Shown here piece by piece: positions 59,921 through 64,000 of a stretch of DNA of 64,000 nucleotides. The position numbers were made by a program, and so were the translations under genes. Under the pieces are notes generated by a model that was not told where the DNA came from, did not search any database, and worked only from the letters and a program-made list of their open reading frames with translations. The DNA lies in contig CAZYZX010000008.1 of NCBI GenBank assembly GCA_964652025.1, positions 115,734-179,733 of the forward strand, in the 5' to 3' direction. Positions within the stretch are counted from its first letter, which is position 1. Each line of letters opens with the position of its first letter. This DNA comes from JAEXOD01 sp964652025. Lineage in GTDB: Bacteria; Bacteroidota; Ignavibacteria; Ignavibacteriales; Melioribacteraceae.

Positions 59921-60670
59921 TTATTTAGATAAATAAATAAAAATACTAGTAGATAGAAAAGGAATGCTTGTTATATCATCCTTAAAAACAGTTGATGTTA
60001 AAAAGTCTTTAAGTTTACCATCTTTAAGCACATCCATAGGTGCCGTAATATATTGCACCTGTTCAACATTAAAACCAGCTTGTTTTAATAACTTAATAAT
60101 TCTTTGTTTAGTGTAAATGCGCGCATTTGCAAATTTTTCATGAATTGGTTTTGGCAACCAGCTAAAAAATGGTACACGATTCCATGGCAATAATGGAAGC
60201 TTTGCACCATGTGTTTCAAATATCCACCATTTATTAGGAACACTTACAACCGCTTTACCACCCGATTTTAGCATTTTATACAACTTGCTTACATTGCTAT
60301 CATCTTTAAAGTGTTCTATAACTTCAAAACAAATAATTCTATCATAATAATTTTCTTTTACTATTGCAGTTTCTACATCTGATAAAATAAAATTACAATT
60401 TGTAACACCTAAGTTTTTTGCATTATTTTCAAACTCAATTTTATTATCCTCAAAAATATCATAACAATCAATTTGCTTAAATTTATTAGATACCCTTAAT
60501 GCCGTTGCTCCATTTCCACATCCAATTTCTGCACATATTAAATTATTACCATAAAAATCTTTAATATTATTTATTAAATTAATTCTACGGGTAATAATTT
60601 TATCGTTAAAACTGGCTGGTAAACCTAAATATATATTATTATCAAAGCGATTTTTATCTACGTGTCCCAT
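59921..60670 (-). CDS. Class I SAM-dependent methyltransferase
   Basis: 249 aa with the SAM loop 'LICAEIGCGNGATALRVS', 'ILSDVETAI' and 'YDRIICFEVIEHFKDDSNVSKLYKMLKSGGKAVVSVPNKWW'. The last of these is the UbiG/Methyltransf_11 type often used on quinones, lipids or cell-wall sugars. 'FFSWLPKPIHEKFANARIYTKQRIIKLLKQAGFNVEQV' is a common C-terminal segment of this subgroup. Substrate unknown. Confidence 0.88.
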   Translation of the reverse strand: MGHVDKNRFDNNIYLGLPASFNDKIITRRINLINNIKDFYGNNLICAEIGCGNGATALRVSNKFKQIDCYDIFEDNKIEFENNAKNLGVTNCNFILSDVETAIVKENYYDRIICFEVIEHFKDDSNVSKLYKMLKSGGKAVVSVPNKWWIFETHGAKLPLLPWNRVPFFSWLPKPIHEKFANARIYTKQRIIKLLKQAGFNVEQVQYITAPMDVLKDGKLKDFLTSTVFKDDITSIPFLSTSIFIYLSK

Positions 60671-60741
60671 AAAATATTATTCTTTTTAACAAAATTATTA
60701 AAATCTAATATCATTTCATATTAATTTTTAAAAATAAAAAA

Positions 60742-60777
60742 GGCTTAATAAACAACTAAAAAGCAATTTATTAAGCC
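60742..60777. terminator. Hairpin terminator
   Basis: Eleven-bp stem GGCTTAATAAA/TTTATTAAGCC with a 14-nt loop, A-run on the left (T-run on the minus strand), just after the stop of the outer-membrane protein gene at 60794. It resembles the terminator at 4828. Confidence 0.7.
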
Positions 60778-60793
60778 CTAATAAAAGTTATAA

Positions 60794-61675
60794 TTAAAAT
60801 ACTATACTAATACCTAATTTAAATGTTTCGTAAGTTAAAGGCTTACCACTATTAAATGGATAATTCATTTTATCCCGCTGCAACATATAAGCGCCATAAG
60901 CAATGCCGTTTTTTAATAAAAAGCTTATAATAGGTGCAGCCTCTGGGGTAGAGTCTATTATTTCATCAACAAACTCATCTGCAAAACCAAGCGCCATACC
61001 TTCTAAAATTAAACTACCAAAATATTTCCAAGTCATAAATTTTGGATAAACTACATTTGCTTGATAGCTTGCATCAACAAAAAACATTTTATTAATTCCA
61101 ACCGATAAACCACCCTCTACTCGTTGACCAAATTTTACAGTTTTGTTATAATCTTTTAATGTGGCATAGTCTAAGTATGTTACACCACCTAATGTTGTAT
61201 CTGGCAGCTGCTTCATATTTAATTTATTCCACACAAATGCCCCACCAAAATATGGAGTAATATTTACAGCACCTATTTGGTATCCATATCCATGCTTAAA
61301 TCCTAAACCAAAGTTTATTAATTCGCTTTGCAAGCCAACAGCATTTTTATCTTTTAAATCTATTGTATTTACTCCAAAAAATAAATACTTGTCTTTCATT
61401 TCTGTAATATTTTCTTTATCCCAATAGTCTAAATTTCTGCTACCAAGTTTTATTTCCGCATTCCCTACTTTTGCAAAATCTTCGTAAAACGATTTATGTT
61501 TATATTGCGTTAAACCATAGTTTAATTCTATATAAGGATGTGTTTCTTTATCAAAATCAAATTTAAATCTAAATTTTTTACCTGGTCCTTTAAAATCATA
61601 ATTAAATTCTTGCGCAAACAGATTATAAACCACTAACACACTTAGTAAAGTTAAAACAAATAATTTAGCTTTCAT
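60794..61675 (-). CDS. Hypothetical outer-membrane barrel-like protein
   Basis: 293 aa with a signal peptide ending 'NLFAQE'. The rest has amphipathic strand periodicity with Gly and aromatic residues ('GVNTIDLKDKNAVGLQSELINFGLGFKHGYGYQIGAVNITPYFGG') and ends in Phe ('LGISIVF'), as outer-membrane barrels do. Two helical insertions are present. No family recognised. Single minus-strand gene with its own terminator. Confidence 0.65.
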   Translation of the reverse strand: MKAKLFVLTLLSVLVVYNLFAQEFNYDFKGPGKKFRFKFDFDKETHPYIELNYGLTQYKHKSFYEDFAKVGNAEIKLGSRNLDYWDKENITEMKDKYLFFGVNTIDLKDKNAVGLQSELINFGLGFKHGYGYQIGAVNITPYFGGAFVWNKLNMKQLPDTTLGGVTYLDYATLKDYNKTVKFGQRVEGGLSVGINKMFFVDASYQANVVYPKFMTWKYFGSLILEGMALGFADEFVDEIIDSTPEAAPIISFLLKNGIAYGAYMLQRDKMNYPFNSGKPLTYETFKLGISIVF

Positions 61676-61750
61676 TATAACACCTTAAGATTATTTTTAT
61701 TTTTTAATTAAGACGATTAAAAAATAAAAAAGTTACATCTGTGAGGGAAA

Positions 61751-61785
61751 AAAACACTAAAACCCTTTGCCCAGCTTAGTGTTTT
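61751..61785 (-). terminator. Hairpin after the response regulator gene
   Basis: Ten-bp stem AAAACACTAA/TTAGTGTTTT with a 15-nt loop, 8 bp beyond the stop at 61794 on the minus strand; T-run follows. Moderately strong. Confidence 0.6.
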
Positions 61786-61793
61786 ATAAAATT

Positions 61794-62201
61794 TTAATCT
61801 ACTTTAATGCCGGATTTTTGTTCTAATGTTTTAACCAGTGTTTCCATTAAAACATCATTTTGAACTGGTTTGGTTAAAAATATGTCTACACCAGCATTAT
61901 AAGCATTGTCTTTATCTCGCTGAAATGCATGAGCAGAAAGCCCAACTATTGGAAGATTTTTATACTCGTCCTTTTCTCTTAGCTCTCTTGTAAGTTGCAA
62001 TCCATCTTTTTTACCTCGTAACGAAATATCCATTAGTATAATATCAAACTTATTATTGTTTAATTTTTCGTAAAAGGTTTCTGATGAATCGCATATCTGC
62101 AAGTCAAATTTCCTTTTTAAAAATATTTGAAGAAACTTTTGGTTTTCAAAGTCATCTTCTACTATTAATAACTTAGGTTTTGTCTTTTCTGCTTCTGACA
62201 T
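61794..62201 (-). CDS. Single-domain response regulator (CheY-like receiver)
   Basis: 135 aa, receiver domain only. Acidic pocket 'VEDD' (E15-D17), phosphorylatable D58 ('LMDISL'), 'GLSAHA' (S89) and 'LTKPV' (K111) are intact, so it should accept a phosphoryl group. No output domain. A short positively charged N terminus precedes it. It may receive phosphate from a hybrid or orphan kinase such as the one at 9706, but that is a guess. Confidence 0.93.
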   Translation of the reverse strand: MSEAEKTKPKLLIVEDDFENQKFLQIFLKRKFDLQICDSSETFYEKLNNNKFDIILMDISLRGKKDGLQLTRELREKDEYKNLPIVGLSAHAFQRDKDNAYNAGVDIFLTKPVQNDVLMETLVKTLEQKSGIKVD

Positions 62202-62351
62202 TTTTTAACCTTTAATTTTATCTATTTTATTATTACAAAAATAATTAATTTTACTTTAAAAAAAAATTTTCATTATTAATTATCGATTTTTTTTTATCTA
62301 ATTTTAATTTTTATTAAATTTAATTGTTTTATTGAATAATATAAGTAATTT

Positions 62352-62951
62352 ATGAAAAAAATAAAATTTTATTTTATACTTTTTTTAATTTTTTATGCTT
62401 TTGGCTGCACTTGTAAAACTTGCTTAAAAAATTCTTACGATTTTGAACTGCCTGAACACGTTAAGCAAAATGCCGAAAATTATATTATTGAAAAAACGGG
62501 TAAAACTTTTTTTGATAATTACATCTTTCCAGATTATATTAATTCTAAAAAAATTGGTAATAACTACGAGCTACATTACATTTTAACTATACCCGGCAAA
62601 GATTTTGTTAAAGAACCGATTATTTTTACTGTTGATACCAACGGAAATATTTTGCAAAATTTTGAAATTATTGGCATACCAGATTGCTACGAAAATCCAG
62701 AAGATGGTACTTTTAACATTACTGAAAAAGAAGCGGAAAATATTGCAATAAATGCTGGTTTATCTAAAGGAATAAAAAAATGGAAAATAGATTTCCTTTG
62801 GTCTGCCGAATTTGCTAAATATGTTTGGCATATACTTAGCATTAATAGCGAAATGCACTACGATGATGGCTATAAAGCAAGTGGTGAAGAAATTATAATT
62901 AATCCTTACGATGGTAAAATTATTGCTCATCGTAATTGGTCTATAAAATAA
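62352..62951 (+). CDS. Putative lipoprotein with PepSY-like fold
   Basis: 199 aa with lipobox 'YAFGCTC' (Cys19). The mature part shows two repeats of strand-helix character ('IIFTVDTNGNILQNFEIIGIPDC' and 'EIIINPYDGKIIAHRNWS'), with 'ITEKEAENIAINAGL', which is typical of PepSY-type domains found in protease inhibitors and envelope proteins. Assignment is tentative. The ATG starts 20 bp before the AKR gene's ribosome region, so both may be one transcript. Confidence 0.55.
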   Translation: MKKIKFYFILFLIFYAFGCTCKTCLKNSYDFELPEHVKQNAENYIIEKTGKTFFDNYIFPDYINSKKIGNNYELHYILTIPGKDFVKEPIIFTVDTNGNILQNFEIIGIPDCYENPEDGTFNITEKEAENIAINAGLSKGIKKWKIDFLWSAEFAKYVWHILSINSEMHYDDGYKASGEEIIINPYDGKIIAHRNWSIK

Positions 62952-62970
62952 ACTTATAGGAGCTTTTTTT

Positions 62971-63939
62971 ATGAAATATAGAAAAATTGGTAGTAGCGAT
63001 TTAGTAATTAGCGAAATTAGCTTAGGTTGCTGGACTTTAGGCGGACGTAACTGGGTAGATGGTCAACCAAACGGCTGGGCTGATGTGGATTTTAACGAAG
63101 CTAAAGACGCAATTTACTATGCCCTTGATAATGGCGTTAACCACTTTGATAACGCAGATGTTTACGGCAACGGCAAAGCTGAACGTTTGCTTGCCAAAAT
63201 TTTAGGTAACCGTACTAAAGATGTTACTATTGCTACTAAAGTTGGTTGGTTTAAAGGTACTGCAGAGCATGCTTACGACCCATTACATATTAAGCACCAG
63301 TGCGAGCAATCCCTAAAAAACCTTAATAGAGATTATATTGACCTTTATTATTTCCATCATGGACACTTTGGCGAAAATGATTGCTACCTTTTAGACGCTG
63401 TTGATATGGTTAATAGACTTAAAGAAGAAGGTAAAATTAGATATATTGGTCAATCTGCTTATAGCATTAACGATTTCTTAAAGCTTATTCCTATAGTAAA
63501 ACCGGTTGCAATTCAAAGCTCTGCTAGCGCAGCAGATGATAAATACGTTGCAGATGGCAGCCCTGTGCGTAAAGTTTTAGAAGAACAAAATATTTCTTTT
63601 ATCGCTTTCGGTCCCTTAATGCAAGGTATTTTATTAGGTAAATATAGTAAAGATAATCCACCCGTTTTTGAAGATGGCGATCATAGAAAAAATGCTCCAC
63701 GTTTTTCGGTTGAGGCTTTAGCTAATATTGAACCCAAAATTGAAGCTTTAAAAAGTAAATTTGGTAGCGATGTTAAAAGTTTGGCTCGCGCTGCTTTGCA
63801 ATATTTACTTTACTATAATGTGGTTGGTGCCGTTATTCCCGGTTTTAGAAATCTTAACCAGGTGATTACTAATCTTGATGCCCAAGATAAACCTTTAACT
63901 GATGAGGAATTTAATTTTATTAGAAATCTTTTTAAGTAA
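62971..63939 (+). CDS. Aldo/keto reductase
   Basis: 322-aa NADPH-dependent (beta/alpha)8 oxidoreductase. The catalytic tetrad is complete: D60 ('NHFDNADVYGNG'), Y65, K90 ('IATKVGW') and H129 ('YFHHGH'). 'GNGKAERLLAKIL' and the NADP-binding end 'GAVIPGFRNLNQV' place it with the general aldo/keto reductase group (AKR11/12-like). Substrate unknown. AGGAG is about 10 bases before the ATG. Confidence 0.93.
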   Translation: MKYRKIGSSDLVISEISLGCWTLGGRNWVDGQPNGWADVDFNEAKDAIYYALDNGVNHFDNADVYGNGKAERLLAKILGNRTKDVTIATKVGWFKGTAEHAYDPLHIKHQCEQSLKNLNRDYIDLYYFHHGHFGENDCYLLDAVDMVNRLKEEGKIRYIGQSAYSINDFLKLIPIVKPVAIQSSASAADDKYVADGSPVRKVLEEQNISFIAFGPLMQGILLGKYSKDNPPVFEDGDHRKNAPRFSVEALANIEPKIEALKSKFGSDVKSLARAALQYLLYYNVVGAVIPGFRNLNQVITNLDAQDKPLTDEEFNFIRNLFK

Positions 63940-63944
63940 CGGTT

Positions 63945-64000
63945 TGGTGAATAGTGAATAGTGAATGGTGAATAGCTACTAGCTACCAGTTACTAGTTAC
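63945..64000. repeat. Tandem 7-bp repeat array running off the window
   Basis: Eight consecutive heptamers fill 63945-64000 without gaps: TGGTGAA, TAGTGAA (x2), TGGTGAA, TAGCTAC (x2), CAGTTAC and TAGTTAC. Units change from a TAGTGAA type to a TAGCTAC/TAGTTAC type at 63973. It starts 6 bp after the aldo/keto reductase stop and continues past the edge. It resembles the short tandem heptamer repeats known from other genomes; its function is unknown. Confidence 0.8.

Noticed and set aside
60742..60777. Hairpins at 4828 and 60742 sharing GGCTTA/TAAGCC as a possible repeat family
   Set aside because: Similarity is limited to the stem, and both simply fit intrinsic terminators after minus-strand genes.

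Overview
The window is a strongly AT-rich chromosomal segment of a Gram-negative bacterium from the Bacteroidota/Chlorobiota/Ignavibacteriota side of the tree. The best lineage marker is the surface protein at 37105-38802, which ends in an 'NYPNPFNPST' type IX secretion sorting domain of the kind common in Ignavibacteria and Kapabacteria-like genomes. An S46 dipeptidyl peptidase, a DUF3078 outer-membrane protein, a DUF2723 membrane protein and an AraC regulator with a multi-TM sensor fit the same group. The placement is an inference and no rRNA gene is present to confirm it.

Layout. 1-4440 (minus strand) is the start of the division/cell-wall cluster, mraZ-rsmH-ftsL-ftsI-murE, tightly overlapping, with murE cut by the window edge. 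The 438-bp gap upstream of mraZ carries two regulatory blocks: 10-bp-phased repeats that look like MraZ operators (4461-4500), and two perfect tandem DnaA boxes beside an AT-rich stretch (4758-4777), a possible replication origin or DnaA-controlled site. 4.9-17.7 kb holds accessory and housekeeping genes: S46 peptidase, phosphomannomutase, hemerythrin opposite a sensor kinase, a GH20 hexosaminidase with a C-terminal frameshift, an SDR, an M48 protease and an FmdB-type zinc ribbon.

17.77-28.37 kb is the most striking region: a compact, apparently intact two-armed phage-like cluster of 15 genes. The plus arm encodes a holin-like protein, small and large terminase and a Mu-type portal. The minus arm encodes protease/scaffold, major capsid, head-tail connectors, an amidase, a membrane protein, a probable tail tube, a tail chaperone pair with a textbook -1 frameshift signal, a short tape measure and a tail hub-like protein. 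No integrase, transposase, replication gene, repressor or tail fibre is recognisable, and strong terminators bound it on both sides. It is best described as a candidate gene transfer agent or domesticated Mu-headed siphovirus-like element.

28.4-43.4 kb: AlkD-like DNA alkylation repair protein, SdiA-regulated-like propeller, Sua5/YciO protein, MFS transporter, tyrosine phenol-lyase, GatB, an O-methyltransferase, the sorting-domain surface protein, AraC and Rrf2 regulators, and a type Vd patatin autotransporter. 43.4-45.8 kb is the conserved rpmH-rnpA-yidC cluster. 46-64 kb carries small regulators and CBM48 proteins, a DJ-1/PfpI protein, an FAH-family enzyme, a GT9 and a GT2 glycosyltransferase, the DUF2723 protein, a SurA/PpiC-like chaperone, a short MscS channel, a HIT protein, a lipoprotein/coiled-coil pair, a methyltransferase, a response regulator and an aldo/keto reductase. 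The window ends inside a tandem array of 7-bp repeats. No tRNA, rRNA or CRISPR array was seen.
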